DNA of 64,000 nucleotides from DASPGQ01 sp035457705 (GCA_035457705.1 DATIBD010000044.1:21242-85241); one strand, 5' to 3'; positions 35,463 to 45,246 are shown, counted from the first letter of the stretch. A program made the numbers and translations. The notes: a model not told the origin generated them from the letters alone.

Positions 35463-38400
35463 ATGATGTCTTTCAAAACGTTCGCAGCGATGACGATCGT
35501 TTGTCTTCTTCGAAACGTTGCGGCTGCCGAAGAACCAACGGCCGAAGCGCGAGCGATCCGATCCCTCGCGTGGCGCTCGATCGGCCCTGCCAACATGGGA
35601 GGCCGGGTGAGCGCGATTCTTGGCGTTGCGGGTGATCCCAAGACGTACTGGGTGGCCGGCGCGGACGGCGGAATCTGGAAGACCTCGAACGGAGGGACGA
35701 CCTTCGAAGGCCAGTTCGAGAACGAGGCGGTCTACTCGGTTGGGGCGATCGCCTTGGCCCCCTCGGATCCCAACGTGCTCTGGCTCGGAAGCGGCGAGGG
35801 CGATCCGCGCAACAGCACTTCGTACGGCAACGGAGTCTACCGTTCTACCGACGGGGGGAAGAACTGGAGCCACCTCGGTCTCGACGATACAGAGCGCATC
35901 AAGCGGATCGCGGTCCACCCGCGAGATCCCGATACGGCGTACGTCTGCGCGCTGGGCCATGCGTGGGGAGACAACGAAGAGCGCGGCGTCTTCAAGACGA
36001 CCGATGGCGGCGAGAGCTGGACGAAGGTCCTCTATATCGATGCTGATACCGGGTGTTCCGACGTCGACATGGATTTATCGAACCCTCGAATTCTCTACGC
36101 GGGGATGTGGACGCACCGGCGGCGGCCGTGGCGTTTCGACAGCGGCGGAGAGGAGACGGCGCTTTACAAAACCACCGACGGGGGCAAGACGTGGACCAAG
36201 AGGACCAAGGGTCTTCCCCAGGGTCCTATGGATCGCATCGGGGTACAAGTGGCGCAGAGTCGCCCCAGCATCGTCTATCTCATTACCGAAGCCGTCGATG
36301 AAGGATCGCTCTTCCGCTCGGACGACTTCGGGGAATCTTGGAAGATGGTCCACGACGATGCGCGCATCAACTTTCGCCCCTTCTACTACAGCGACATCCG
36401 CGTCGACCCGACGAACCCCGAGGTCGTCTATTCACTCTCGGGCGGGCTCTTCAAGTCGACCGACGGCGGGCGTACGTTCGATCGCATCGCGGATGATGTC
36501 CACGGGGACCACCAGGCGTTCTGGATCGATCCCGAGGATTCAGACCGCCTGCTCAGCGGAAGCGATGGGGGCTTTCAGGTCTCCTTCGATGGGGGCAAGA
36601 ACTGGGACATCGTGAACAACGTCGTCCTGGCGCAGTTCTACCACATCTTCTTCGACGACCGGGACCCGTACTACGTGTGCGGAGGCCTCCAGGACAACGG
36701 GAACTGGTGCGGGCCGAGCCGGACCGGCAACTCCGCGGGAATCCTGAAGGACGACTGGTACTCCGTTTCCGGAGGCGATGGTTTCTATGCCGTTCCGATC
36801 CCGGGCCAGCCTCATCTCGTCTACTCCAACTCCCAGGGCGGCCCAATCAATATCACCGACATCCGTTCGGGGAACACACGGCGCATTCATCCCTATCCGG
36901 TAAAGACGGGCTCGGCGGGGGATGCCATCGTCGATCACCGCTATCGTTTCAACTGGGATGCGCCCATCCACATCTCGCCCCACGACCCCGGAACGGTTTA
37001 TTACGGCGGAAACGTCGTCTTCAAGAGCACCGACTACGGCTACAACTGGGACGTCATCAGCCCGGATCTGACGACCGACGATCCCGACAAGCAGCAGTCC
37101 TCCGGCGGTGAAGTCGTCACCGACAACACCGCGGCCGAGTTCCACTGCACCATCATGACCATCGCGGAATCGCCCGTCGAGCCCGGCGTGATCTGGGCGG
37201 GTACCGACGACGGAAACATTCAGGTCACGCGAGACGGCGGTGCGGGCTGGACGAACGTCAGGGATCGGATTCCCGGTCTCCCCGAGTTCTCCTGGGTTCA
37301 GAACATCGAAGCCTCCTCCCATGCGGGGGGAACGGCGTACGTCGTGGTCGACCAACACCGGATGAACGATTTCCGTCCTCACGCCTTCAAGACGACCGAT
37401 TACGGCCAGACATGGAGCTCGCTCACCGCGGGCCTGCCTCAGGATGACTACGCGAAAGTGCTCCGGGAAGATCCCAAGAACCCCAAGCTCCTCTACCTCG
37501 GCATGGAGCGCGGGATCCAGGCCTCCTGGGACGGCGGACAGACCTGGGCCTCCATACGCAATAACTTGCCTCCGGTGTCGGTGCGCGGCATCCGTCTCCA
37601 CCCGCGGGAGAACGACCTCATCATCGGCACTCATGGGCGCGGGGCTTTCATTCTGGACGACGTCACCCCTCTCCAGAGCCTGAGCGCAGCGATGGCCCAG
37701 GACGCGGATCTGTTCGAGATCCGACCCGGTGTGCTCTGGCAGAGCTGGGGCCGAGGCGCGTCGTTGGGACAGAGGACGTTCGTCGCCGAGAATCCGCCGA
37801 CGGGAGCCCTGATCAACTTCTATACCAAGAAGGCGCCAGAGGAGCCTGTTACCCTCGTTATCAGCGACGAGAAGGGGAACAAGGTTCGCGAATGGACGGT
37901 GAAGGATGTCGACGCCGGAGTGCACCGCGTGGTTTGGGATCTCCAGCATGATGGGCCAACGCCGCTCAAAAGCCAGCCCCCTCCAACTGGTTTCTTCGCG
38001 CGGTTTGCGAACCAAGGCCCGGCCGCGGTTCCGGGGAACTACACCGCTACCGTGAAGATCGGTGGCACCGAGCTTCGAAAGACGGTCGCCGTACGGACCG
38101 ACCCGCGCATCATCGACGTGACACAGTCCGATTATGAGAAACAGCTCGCTGCCGGACTCGAGCTGCGGGATCTGACCTCACAGGTGCACCGGGTCATCGA
38201 CACGACCGCGGCCCTTCACGAGCAGCTCGAGAATCTCGAGAACACCTTGAAGGATTCGGGTCCCGATGACGCCGAGCTCGCCATCGAAGCCGTGGGAACG
38301 GCACTTCAAGAAGTGAAGGATCTCGAGGACCGATTGCAGCGACCCATACCAGGGCTCGGCTACCGCCAGTATCCGCGCATTCGAGAAGAGCTGCGCTCAT

Positions 38401-38597
38401 TGGCTCGCGCCATCAGCGACGCCGCGGCGCGTCCCACAGAACCGCAAATGGTGCGGCTCGAGCAGCTCCGCCAGGAGACCGCAGAGGTCGTGAACGACCT
38501 GAGTCGCTTGCTTTCCACAACTATCAGAGATTTGAACGGCTCGCTCGGCGCTTATCCGAAGATTCTCGTAGGAAAGCCGGCGACGGAACCGAATTAG
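35463..38597 (+). CDS. Large exported BNR/sortilin-like propeller protein
   Basis: 1044 residues with a signal peptide (about 1-21). I count about eleven Asp-box/BNR-type repeats of the form S/T-x-D-x-G-x-x-W/F, among them STDGGKNW, TTDGGESW, TTDGGKTW, STDGGRTF, SFDGGKNW, TTDYGQTW and SWDGGQTW. They form one or two propellers like those of the sortilin/VPS10 group. A C-terminal third (about 780-1044) has an FlgD-like Ig segment (KVREWTVKDVDAGVHRVVWD) and then a helical coiled-coil region. These proteins are abundant in Acidobacteriota; glycosidase annotations for them are not supported by catalytic residues. AGGAG precedes ATGATG (35463/35466). Confidence 0.88.
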   Translation: MMSFKTFAAMTIVCLLRNVAAAEEPTAEARAIRSLAWRSIGPANMGGRVSAILGVAGDPKTYWVAGADGGIWKTSNGGTTFEGQFENEAVYSVGAIALAPSDPNVLWLGSGEGDPRNSTSYGNGVYRSTDGGKNWSHLGLDDTERIKRIAVHPRDPDTAYVCALGHAWGDNEERGVFKTTDGGESWTKVLYIDADTGCSDVDMDLSNPRILYAGMWTHRRRPWRFDSGGEETALYKTTDGGKTWTKRTKGLPQGPMDRIGVQVAQSRPSIVYLITEAVDEGSLFRSDDFGESWKMVHDDARINFRPFYYSDIRVDPTNPEVVYSLSGGLFKSTDGGRTFDRIADDVHGDHQAFWIDPEDSDRLLSGSDGGFQVSFDGGKNWDIVNNVVLAQFYHIFFDDRDPYYVCGGLQDNGNWCGPSRTGNSAGILKDDWYSVSGGDGFYAVPIPGQPHLVYSNSQGGPINITDIRSGNTRRIHPYPVKTGSAGDAIVDHRYRFNWDAPIHISPHDPGTVYYGGNVVFKSTDYGYNWDVISPDLTTDDPDKQQSSGGEVVTDNTAAEFHCTIMTIAESPVEPGVIWAGTDDGNIQVTRDGGAGWTNVRDRIPGLPEFSWVQNIEASSHAGGTAYVVVDQHRMNDFRPHAFKTTDYGQTWSSLTAGLPQDDYAKVLREDPKNPKLLYLGMERGIQASWDGGQTWASIRNNLPPVSVRGIRLHPRENDLIIGTHGRGAFILDDVTPLQSLSAAMAQDADLFEIRPGVLWQSWGRGASLGQRTFVAENPPTGALINFYTKKAPEEPVTLVISDEKGNKVREWTVKDVDAGVHRVVWDLQHDGPTPLKSQPPPTGFFARFANQGPAAVPGNYTATVKIGGTELRKTVAVRTDPRIIDVTQSDYEKQLAAGLELRDLTSQVHRVIDTTAALHEQLENLENTLKDSGPDDAELAIEAVGTALQEVKDLEDRLQRPIPGLGYRQYPRIREELRSLARAISDAAARPTEPQMVRLEQLRQETAEVVNDLSRLLSTTIRDLNGSLGAYPKILVGKPATEPN

Positions 38598-38628
38598 CTC
38601 AGGAAGGTGGCGGAATATCTGGAGCGCC

Positions 38629-38652
38629 GGTGGCGGACCGGGGTTCGCCACC
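38629..38652 (+). terminator. GC-rich hairpin after the BNR gene
   Basis: GGTGGCG (38629-38635) pairs with CGCCACC (38646-38652) across a 10-nt loop, 32 bp after the stop codon. No U-tract follows, so termination is only suggested by position. Confidence 0.3.
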
Positions 38653-38960
38653 ATCATCGCATCTACCCCATCGACCAGCGAGGGGTCGCGAACTTGTCGA
38701 ATGGTACGGAACTCGACGGGCTGGGCTGGTTGCGCTCTTGGCCTCGTTTCTGCGGTGATGAGGAGCGTGCCGGCATCGGCGTGTCCCTCGGCGAGACGCG
38801 GCATCAAGCGAGAAGAAATGGGGCGAGGCCGGATCCCCCAACCTTGGATGCTAGAACATTCCAACATCCAAATCCGACCTCGCCACAAAGCGACGTCCCC
38901 GTGACTCTGATGCTAGTCCCCGCTGCGTTCATCCAGTCGCGGAGCCGCCGGTAAAACCTC

Positions 38961-38981
38961 GAAACAACGAATCGTTGTTTC
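38961..38981. repeat. 21-bp perfect palindrome GAAACAACGA-A-TCGTTGTTTC
   Basis: A perfect inverted repeat with a single central base, AT-rich in a GC-rich window, followed by CTATAGGTTCAT. Symmetry and length suggest a dimeric repressor operator; its target would be the region leading to the kinase fragment and kinase gene. No regulator gene is adjacent. Confidence 0.5.
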
Positions 38982-39200
38982 TATAGGTTCATTAGCAACA
39001 TGGATGCCATCCCGGTCGCTGCAGGTTTGCCGCGTCAATCAAGGGATTCGCATGGACTGTGTGATTTTCGCAATGGGGCAACCAACACGAAACCGTCGTC
39101 ATCATCGGGGCGAAACACCGCAAGAGTCCGAACCGCGTGCTTCCCAACTCCCGGGCCGCTAGACTTGCAGTTCGAAAGAGGCCATGCCCCTCACGGGGCC

Positions 39201-39338
39201 GGTAATCGCTTAGCTCCCGACGTATTCCTCGCTCCGATTGGCGCTGGCGGCGTGGGCGAGGTCTATGAGCCCAAAGACACTCGCCTCGACTGCACGGTGG
39301 CCTTCAACGGCCTTCCCATCGGCTCGCTCGGGGGCTAA
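39201..39338 (+). pseudogene. Relic of a PknB-type kinase N-terminus
   Basis: 46 codons ending in TAA read NRLAPDVFLAPIGAGGVGEV followed by YEPKDTRLDCTVAFNGLP. This aligns by eye with the kinase P-loop and the VAIKxLP strand (normally ...LAPLGAGGMGEVYRAKDTRLDRTVAIKVLP-like). The catalytic Lys is replaced by Asn and the rest of the kinase is missing. It ends 19 bp before the intact kinase gene, so it looks like a duplication or replacement scar. Confidence 0.6.
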
Positions 39339-39357
39339 GATCTCCCGCGGAGCCAGC

Positions 39358-42123
39358 ATGTCTCTCGAGCCCGGCACAAAGCTCGCCCACTACGAAATCC
39401 TCGCGCCTCTCGGCAAAGGAGGAATGGGAGAGGTTTATCAGGCGAAAGACTCAAAGCTCGGCAGGGACGTAGCCATCAAGGTCTTGCCCGATGAGCTCGC
39501 CGAGGACGAGGAGCGCCTGAGAAGATTCCAGCGAGAGGCCAAGGTTCTCGCATCGTTAAACCATCCGAACATCGCGGCAATCTACGGCCTGGAGCAATCG
39601 GATGAGACGCACTACCTCGTTCTCGAGCTCGTTCCCGGAGAGACACTAGCAGAACGTATCTCACGAGGCCCGATTCCTGTCGACGAAGCCATCGGAATCG
39701 CCACCAAGATTGCTGAGGCACTAGAGGACGCGCACGAGCGAGGCATTGTTCATCGGGACTTGAAGCCAGCGAACATCAAGCTTACGCCGGACGACAAGGT
39801 CAAGGTGCTGGATTTCGGGCTAGCCAAGGCCTTAGTCGATGAGTTTCCCGACGCCGACAGCTCCATGTCACCGACGCTGACGCGAGATGCAACTCGGGTG
39901 GGTGTGATCCTCGGTACCGCTGCCTATATGAGCCCGGAGCAAGCCAGAGGCAAGCGCGTCGATCGTCGCGCGGATGTGTGGGCGTTCGGCGCGGTTGTTT
40001 ACGAGATGCTCACCGGGCATCGGGCTTTTGGGGGCGAAGACCTGTCCGAGATCCTCGCGTCGGTGCTCGCGAAGGAGCCGGCGTGGGAGGATTTGCCGTC
40101 GGAGACACCGCCTGCCCTTCGGCAGGTGGTGCGCGTCTGCCTGACGAAAGACCCGAACGAGCGCGTGCGCGACATCGCAGACGTGCGGCTCGCGATTTCG
40201 GGCGCGTTCATGACTCCCTGCCCCGAGAGCGTGGCCCCGATTCCCGCTCTGCGCCGCCGTGCTCTCGTCTCTGTGGCGATTGCAGCCGGGGTTGCATGTG
40301 CGCTCATCGGTGCGTGGGCACTTTCTTCGCGGGTCGGGGTCGCGCCGGTGTCCGGGCCGACCGCGCGAGTCTCGGTGATGGTGCCCGCGAATCGGCCCGT
40401 CCCAGAAAGCTTTTGTTTTCCCTGCCGAGTCCTTTCGATCTCCGCGGACGGAACCCAGCTCGTGTACACGGGCGAGAATCTGGATTTGCCGCCCGGCGAG
40501 CGGGGTGCGCGGTGGCAACTCGAGCTCCGTTCTCTCGCCACGCTCGAGGTACGGGACCTCCCAGGGACCTCGGGGGCGAGCCAGCCGTTCTTCTCGCCCG
40601 ACGGGAAGTGGGTCGCCTTTTTCACGGGGACGGGTGAGCTCGAGAAGGTCTCGCTTTCGGGCGGGAACCCCATCGCCTTGGTGGAAGAGCTGAACGGCAG
40701 CCGATGGAGCTTCGGCGTCTGGACGGAGGATGACACGATCGTTTTCGATGCGCCCGGGGGCCTCGCGAGCATATCGGCCGAGGGTGGCGAAACGACCGTT
40801 CTCACCACGCTCGATGATTCCGCCGGCGAGTCTTACCACCGGTTCCCGGCCGTCGTGCCGGGAAGCCGCGCCGTGCTCTTTACCGTCGAATATAAGAATT
40901 CGAGTCGCCCGGCGAGAATCGAGGCGTCGATGCGGGACTCGGGCGAGCGACGGGTGGTTGTCGAGAACGCTCATGCGCCCCTAGTGCTGGCAAGCGGTCA
41001 CCTCTTGTTCCAGCGCGGCGAGGCGATTTTGGTCGCGTCGTTCGACGTGGACCGGCTGATGGTAACCGGCCCGGCCGTTCCGCTCGTGGATGCGGTGCGA
41101 TTCGATAACCCGGCTCGATCTCGTATGGCGCAGCTCGCGGTGTCCCGAACCGGCACGCTCGCCTACTTGCCACTCGCCGACCGGCCTGGAACGCTCGGGC
41201 TCGTCGGTCGGGACGGAAGCTTCGAGCCCTTGAATCTTCCTCCAGGCCACACGGAAATGCCACGTGTGGCGCCCGACGGCCGCGCCGTCGCGTTCGTCGA
41301 AGCCCGCGGGCGCAAGAGCGAAGCACGGGTCTTCGACCTCGCGCGAGGGAGCACGACGAAGTTGGGGCCTGACGGACCCGTTCGCTGGCTCGCGTGGCAC
41401 CCTGATAATCGCTCGCTGGCGGTCGGGTCTCGGGACGACGACAGCATCCTGTCGAGGAAGCTGGACGGTCCCGAAGAGCTCCTGGTCCCGGCCCCGCAAG
41501 ACGCGGGAACGCGCGACTTCTCGTGGTCGCCCGACGGCGTACATCTCGCCTACACCGTTCAGAAACGTAGTCAGTACGACATCTGGGTGAAGACGTTCGG
41601 CGACGCACGCGCGACGGAGCCATTCCTCGAGACCGACGCCGCGGAGTACGGTCCCGCGTTCTCCCCCGACGGCCGATGGCTGGCGTACGGGTCGGACGAG
41701 TCCGGTCGCGGGGAGGTCTACATTCGGCGATATCCATCGGGTGAACGATTCGCCGTCTCGACGGAGGGCGGGTTCGGTCCGGTCTGGAGCCCCGACGGGC
41801 GAGAGATCTATTTCCAGGGGTTCTCGAAAGGAAACGAGAAATTGTTCGCCGTTTCGGTGACGGTGCCGGCGGAGGGGACGTCCGGCGGGAGCGGGCTGCG
41901 TCTCGGCGCCCCAGTGCCTCTATTCGACCTCCGCGCGCCGGGTCCCACGGGCGCTATCGAAGAGTATGCCACCAGCAGCGTCTCCGGAATCTCCTACGAT
42001 ATCTTTCCCGACGGGAAGCGATTCTTGATGGTCCGGCGCGCCGCCGAGGAAGGCACGCGGGAGATCGTGCTCGTCCAGAACTTCTTCGAGGAGCTGAAAC
42101 GGCTCAATTCGACGAAAAACTGA
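39358..42123 (+). CDS. Membrane Ser/Thr protein kinase with TolB-like propeller sensor
   Basis: 921 residues from the ATG at 39358, preceded by GGAGCC. The kinase domain (about 10-275) is complete: GKGGMGEVY, K41 in VAIK, HRDLKPANI (132-140), DFGLAK (D152) and MSPEQARGK. One membrane helix (about 302-323) follows, then an extracytoplasmic propeller of TolB/PD40 blades (FFSPDGKWVAFFTG, FSPDGRWLAYGSDESGRGE, WSPDGREIYF). This is the classic Acidobacteriota PknB-propeller design, in which an outside signal controls cytosolic phosphorylation. It belongs to the same family as the kinase at the end of the window. Nothing indicates its targets. Confidence 0.93.
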   Translation: MSLEPGTKLAHYEILAPLGKGGMGEVYQAKDSKLGRDVAIKVLPDELAEDEERLRRFQREAKVLASLNHPNIAAIYGLEQSDETHYLVLELVPGETLAERISRGPIPVDEAIGIATKIAEALEDAHERGIVHRDLKPANIKLTPDDKVKVLDFGLAKALVDEFPDADSSMSPTLTRDATRVGVILGTAAYMSPEQARGKRVDRRADVWAFGAVVYEMLTGHRAFGGEDLSEILASVLAKEPAWEDLPSETPPALRQVVRVCLTKDPNERVRDIADVRLAISGAFMTPCPESVAPIPALRRRALVSVAIAAGVACALIGAWALSSRVGVAPVSGPTARVSVMVPANRPVPESFCFPCRVLSISADGTQLVYTGENLDLPPGERGARWQLELRSLATLEVRDLPGTSGASQPFFSPDGKWVAFFTGTGELEKVSLSGGNPIALVEELNGSRWSFGVWTEDDTIVFDAPGGLASISAEGGETTVLTTLDDSAGESYHRFPAVVPGSRAVLFTVEYKNSSRPARIEASMRDSGERRVVVENAHAPLVLASGHLLFQRGEAILVASFDVDRLMVTGPAVPLVDAVRFDNPARSRMAQLAVSRTGTLAYLPLADRPGTLGLVGRDGSFEPLNLPPGHTEMPRVAPDGRAVAFVEARGRKSEARVFDLARGSTTKLGPDGPVRWLAWHPDNRSLAVGSRDDDSILSRKLDGPEELLVPAPQDAGTRDFSWSPDGVHLAYTVQKRSQYDIWVKTFGDARATEPFLETDAAEYGPAFSPDGRWLAYGSDESGRGEVYIRRYPSGERFAVSTEGGFGPVWSPDGREIYFQGFSKGNEKLFAVSVTVPAEGTSGGSGLRLGAPVPLFDLRAPGPTGAIEEYATSSVSGISYDIFPDGKRFLMVRRAAEEGTREIVLVQNFFEELKRLNSTKN

Positions 42124-42180
42124 AGCGCCCAACGTCGCTCCTCCCGCGCCGCCTTTTGGCGACAAGCGATCTGCTGATCG

Positions 42181-42693
42181 TTAGCCGTAGTGCTTCTTGT
42201 ACATGCCGCGGCGAAAGAGCCAGCCGCCCAGCCAGCCCAGGTGCCTCAAGAGCGGGTAGCGGTACTTCAAGTCGATGAGCTCGATCAGGTTCCCGTCGCA
42301 GTCCTTGATGAAGAAGAACGTGTGCCCGTGTTTCGACTTCTCGACCTCGCTTACGATCTCGACTCCCTGCTTCGCCAGATAGTCGTGCCATTGGTAGCAG
42401 TTCTTCACGTCGAAGCTCAAGTGCGTCATGCCCACGCGACTCCACACTACTTTCTGCGCCGGCTGCTGTGGAGTGAACTCGAAGATCTCGAGCATGCCGC
42501 CACCCGGAGTTCGCAGCCAACCGATCCGACATTTCGGATCTTCCGCGTCCACGCCGAAGAAGGTGCGCACCCTTTCCGGGTCACTGTCGCCGACGCCAAC
42601 GAGCCGGCAGCCGAAGTGATCGGCGTAGAACTGAACGAACTTGTCGAAGTCGACTACCGTGATGGCGGTGTGGCTCAACGATTTTGCCTTCAT
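42181..42693 (-). CDS. VOC (glyoxalase/dioxygenase superfamily) protein
   Basis: 170 residues. The paired beta-alpha-beta-beta-beta modules carry metal-ligand-like residues: H in SHTAITVVDFDKF, E in GGGMLEIFEF, H in GMTHLSFDV and E in DGNLIELID. The C-terminal tail is basic. Family members are glyoxalases, epimerases, extradiol dioxygenases or antibiotic-binding proteins. It is the third gene of an operon with two oxidoreductases (10 bp after the GMC gene). Confidence 0.88.
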   Translation of the reverse strand: MKAKSLSHTAITVVDFDKFVQFYADHFGCRLVGVGDSDPERVRTFFGVDAEDPKCRIGWLRTPGGGMLEIFEFTPQQPAQKVVWSRVGMTHLSFDVKNCYQWHDYLAKQGVEIVSEVEKSKHGHTFFFIKDCDGNLIELIDLKYRYPLLRHLGWLGGWLFRRGMYKKHYG

Positions 42694-42703
42694 GCGCTCC
42701 TGC

Positions 42704-44236
42704 CTATCTCAAATGTGTTTCTTTGATATGGTCGGCCGTCCTCAGGGCCTGGGCGGCGATGGTGAGGGCCGGGTTCACCGCGGCCGAAGACGGGAAGAAG
42801 GATGCGTCGACGACGAACAGATTCTCGACGTCGTGGGACCGGCACCAGGGATCCAGAACCGATGTCTCCGAATCGGTGCCGAAGACCGCGGTTCCGCACT
42901 GATGCGTCGTATTGAAGTCACCGACAGGGATTGCCATGACGAACCAGGCTCCGACCTTGCGGAGCAACCGCCGGGTCAGCGCGACGAGCTCGCGGTGGGC
43001 CTCGACGTTGGACACCTCCCGTTGAAGCCGGATGCGCCCGTCGGTTGTCAGCGTCACGCGATTGTCGGGACTAGGCAGATCTTCGCTCATGGCAAGCCAT
43101 TCGACGCCGCGCGCAAACCACGCGTCGTAGGCCCAGGTGGGCACCTGTCGAGACCCCGGAGGCCCAGCGGCTCTCGCGATGGCCGCGTGGGAACGTCCCT
43201 GCGACTGAAGGTGTCCGAGGGGATAGTCGGCGTCGGGACCCCGCAGGTAGAAATCGTTGATGGCGACGGTTTTTTGAAACATGGTGTCGTGGCGAGGCGG
43301 CATGAAGGCGCCAAGCATGGTCACGACGTGGGACATGTAGTTGCGGCCCACGAGGCCCGATGAGTTCGCGAGCCCCTCGCGATGGACGTCGTTACTCGAC
43401 CGCAGCAGTAGAGCGGCAGAGTTCACCGCGCCACAGGAGACGACGAAGAGCGGCGCTTCGACGCGTACCGGCTGACCCTCGCGTATCACCTCCGCTGCGA
43501 CCACCTTGTCGCCGCTCCCGTTCGTCACCAGGCGCTCGGTATAAGCGCTAGTCCACAGCGTGACGTTGTCGTGCTCGAGTGCGGGTGTTACCGAGCAGAC
43601 GTCGGCGTCGCTCTTCGCCCGAATCTTGCAGGGATACGAGTTGCACGTGTTGCAAAGGATGCAGCCTCCTGGCTCGCCCGGACGCAATACTCCGAGGGGC
43701 AGGTACGACGGGTGCAGCCCGAGGGCGCGAAGTCGTTCGACGATGACCGCAATTCGCCCCTGATGCTCCACGGGTGGATGCGGGAAAGGTCCTCGCGGCG
43801 GCTCGGTCGGGTCGGCTCCATCTCGGCCATGGACGTGATAGAGCTGCTCGGCGCGATCGTAATAAGGTGCAAGCGTCTCGTAGCTAATGGGCCATGCGGG
43901 TGAGACTCCGCCCCGGTGCTGGAGCTCGCCGAAGTCCTCGCGCCGCAGACGAAACAGAACGGACCCCCAGAATTTCGAGTTTCCTCCGACACAATAGTGG
44001 GTGTAGGGAACGAACTCCCGGCCGAGCCGGTCGACCCAGCGCTCGGACGTTCGATACCGGAGATCACCCCACACCGCGTGGGGGCTCCAGTTCTCGTCCT
44101 CCTGGGGAACGAAGTCGCCCCGCTCGACGATGAGGATGCGGGCTCCCGTAGCCGCCAGGGTGTAGGCCACTGTGCCCCCTCCCGTGCCGCTACCGATGAT
44201 GACGATGTCGAAGTCGGAGCGTTGGGTCACGGTCAC
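42704..44236 (-). CDS. GMC family FAD-dependent oxidoreductase
   Basis: 510 residues. The N-terminus has a dinucleotide fold (IVIIGSGTGGGTVAYTLAAT, ILIVERGDF) and the GMC block (VGGNSKFWGSVLFRLRREDF). The C-terminus has HQCGTAVFGTD and then VNPALTIAAQALRTAD, with the active-site His/Asn pair. A Cys-rich patch CILCNTCNSYPCK could hold an iron-sulfur cluster or disulfides, as in sugar-dehydrogenase large subunits. No signal peptide is present. It overlaps the Gfo/Idh/MocA gene by 4 nt, suggesting a sugar or polyol oxidation pathway. Confidence 0.9.
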   Translation of the reverse strand: MTVTQRSDFDIVIIGSGTGGGTVAYTLAATGARILIVERGDFVPQEDENWSPHAVWGDLRYRTSERWVDRLGREFVPYTHYCVGGNSKFWGSVLFRLRREDFGELQHRGGVSPAWPISYETLAPYYDRAEQLYHVHGRDGADPTEPPRGPFPHPPVEHQGRIAVIVERLRALGLHPSYLPLGVLRPGEPGGCILCNTCNSYPCKIRAKSDADVCSVTPALEHDNVTLWTSAYTERLVTNGSGDKVVAAEVIREGQPVRVEAPLFVVSCGAVNSAALLLRSSNDVHREGLANSSGLVGRNYMSHVVTMLGAFMPPRHDTMFQKTVAINDFYLRGPDADYPLGHLQSQGRSHAAIARAAGPPGSRQVPTWAYDAWFARGVEWLAMSEDLPSPDNRVTLTTDGRIRLQREVSNVEAHRELVALTRRLLRKVGAWFVMAIPVGDFNTTHQCGTAVFGTDSETSVLDPWCRSHDVENLFVVDASFFPSSAAVNPALTIAAQALRTADHIKETHLR

Positions 44237-45246
44237 GAGCAGGCGAGCTCCATGGAATCCGCGCTCGCATACACCGCGTCCATCAAACGGTGGTCGTCCC
44301 TCGCCCGCTCGAGGCTCATCTCGGGCGTGGTTCCGTTCCTGGTGGCGCCGACGAAATCGCGATACATGGCACGGTATCCGCGGATGTCGCGGAAGCCGGG
44401 CAAGAGTTTGAGCCGGGGCAGACGCCGACGACTACCGCGCACCAAAATGAAGACCCCGTTGGACTCGAAGGTGATGATGCCTTCGCGGCCGAAGAGCTTC
44501 GACAACCGAAGCCCGCCGAGGAGGGACGGAATCTCCCGCGAGTAGTACAAAGCGCCGACCGCACCGTTGTCGTACTGGAAAGCGACCAGCATGCTCTTGC
44601 GCCGCGCGTCCCCCTGAAGCGGCCCATCGCTTGCCGGCGGCGGCCGGTAGCCGTGGATGGTGCGAATTCGGGGCCCCAGACTCGAAGCGATGTGTAGCCA
44701 GTGGATTCCCTCCTCGAAGAAGGCATCGCCTCCGGCCATGGCCTCATCGTTACGCCAATCGTCGGCCGATTTGGGCTTCTTCATGATCGTGACGAAATGT
44801 CCAAACACCAGCTCTCCGATGACGCCACTGGCAAGGAGGCGGCGAAGCTCGACACAGAGCGGTTTGTAGTGATCGTTCTCACCCACGAGCACCACGCGAC
44901 CGCTCCGGGCGCGCGCCTCGATGACAGTCTGATAGTCATCGAGATTGGGAAACGCGGGCTTCTCCACGAGGACGTGCTTGCCCATTGCCAGCGCCTGAAG
45001 AGTCAGCTCGAGATGATAGCGCGTCGGCAGCGCGACTACCACGGCATCGACCGCGGGGTCACGAAGCGCGTCGTCGTAGCTCCCGTAGTGTCCCACGCCG
45101 GCGAACCGACGCTGATACTCTGCCGCCCGCGAGGGATCGCGACTGGCATAGCTACAGACGACGTCGGAACGCATTTTTTGCAGATACAGGCTATGCACCC
45201 GGGCGATGAACCCGCATCCGAGGAAACACAGGTGAACGGGCTTCAA
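44233..45246 (-). CDS. Gfo/Idh/MocA family oxidoreductase
   Basis: 337 residues. The N-terminal Rossmann fold starts VHLCFLGCGFIARVHSLYLQ, and the family's catalytic EKP motif (GKHVLVEKPAF) lies at about residue 98. The C-terminal alpha/beta domain includes FEEGIHWLHIASSLG with the likely substrate His. These enzymes oxidise or epimerise sugars and cyclitols using NAD(P). It is the first gene of the operon with GMC and VOC proteins. Whether it acts on the same substrate as the GMC enzyme is inference. Confidence 0.92.
   Translation of the reverse strand: MKPVHLCFLGCGFIARVHSLYLQKMRSDVVCSYASRDPSRAAEYQRRFAGVGHYGSYDDALRDPAVDAVVVALPTRYHLELTLQALAMGKHVLVEKPAFPNLDDYQTVIEARARSGRVVLVGENDHYKPLCVELRRLLASGVIGELVFGHFVTIMKKPKSADDWRNDEAMAGGDAFFEEGIHWLHIASSLGPRIRTIHGYRPPPASDGPLQGDARRKSMLVAFQYDNGAVGALYYSREIPSLLGGLRLSKLFGREGIITFESNGVFILVRGSRRRLPRLKLLPGFRDIRGYRAMYRDFVGATRNGTTPEMSLERARDDHRLMDAVYASADSMELACS

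Larger units (their letters stand above)
38598..39200. other. Long intergenic region, no believable gene
   Basis: About 600 bp without a credible coding frame; open frames here have no ribosome site and low-complexity translations. It holds a GC hairpin (38629-38652), a 21-bp AT-rich palindrome (38961-38981) and leads into a decayed kinase fragment (39201-39338). Confidence 0.55.

Noticed and set aside
36540..38015. 491-codon minus-strand frame opposite the BNR protein
   Set aside because: Shadow produced by GC-rich Asp-box codons; the BNR repeats prove the plus frame.
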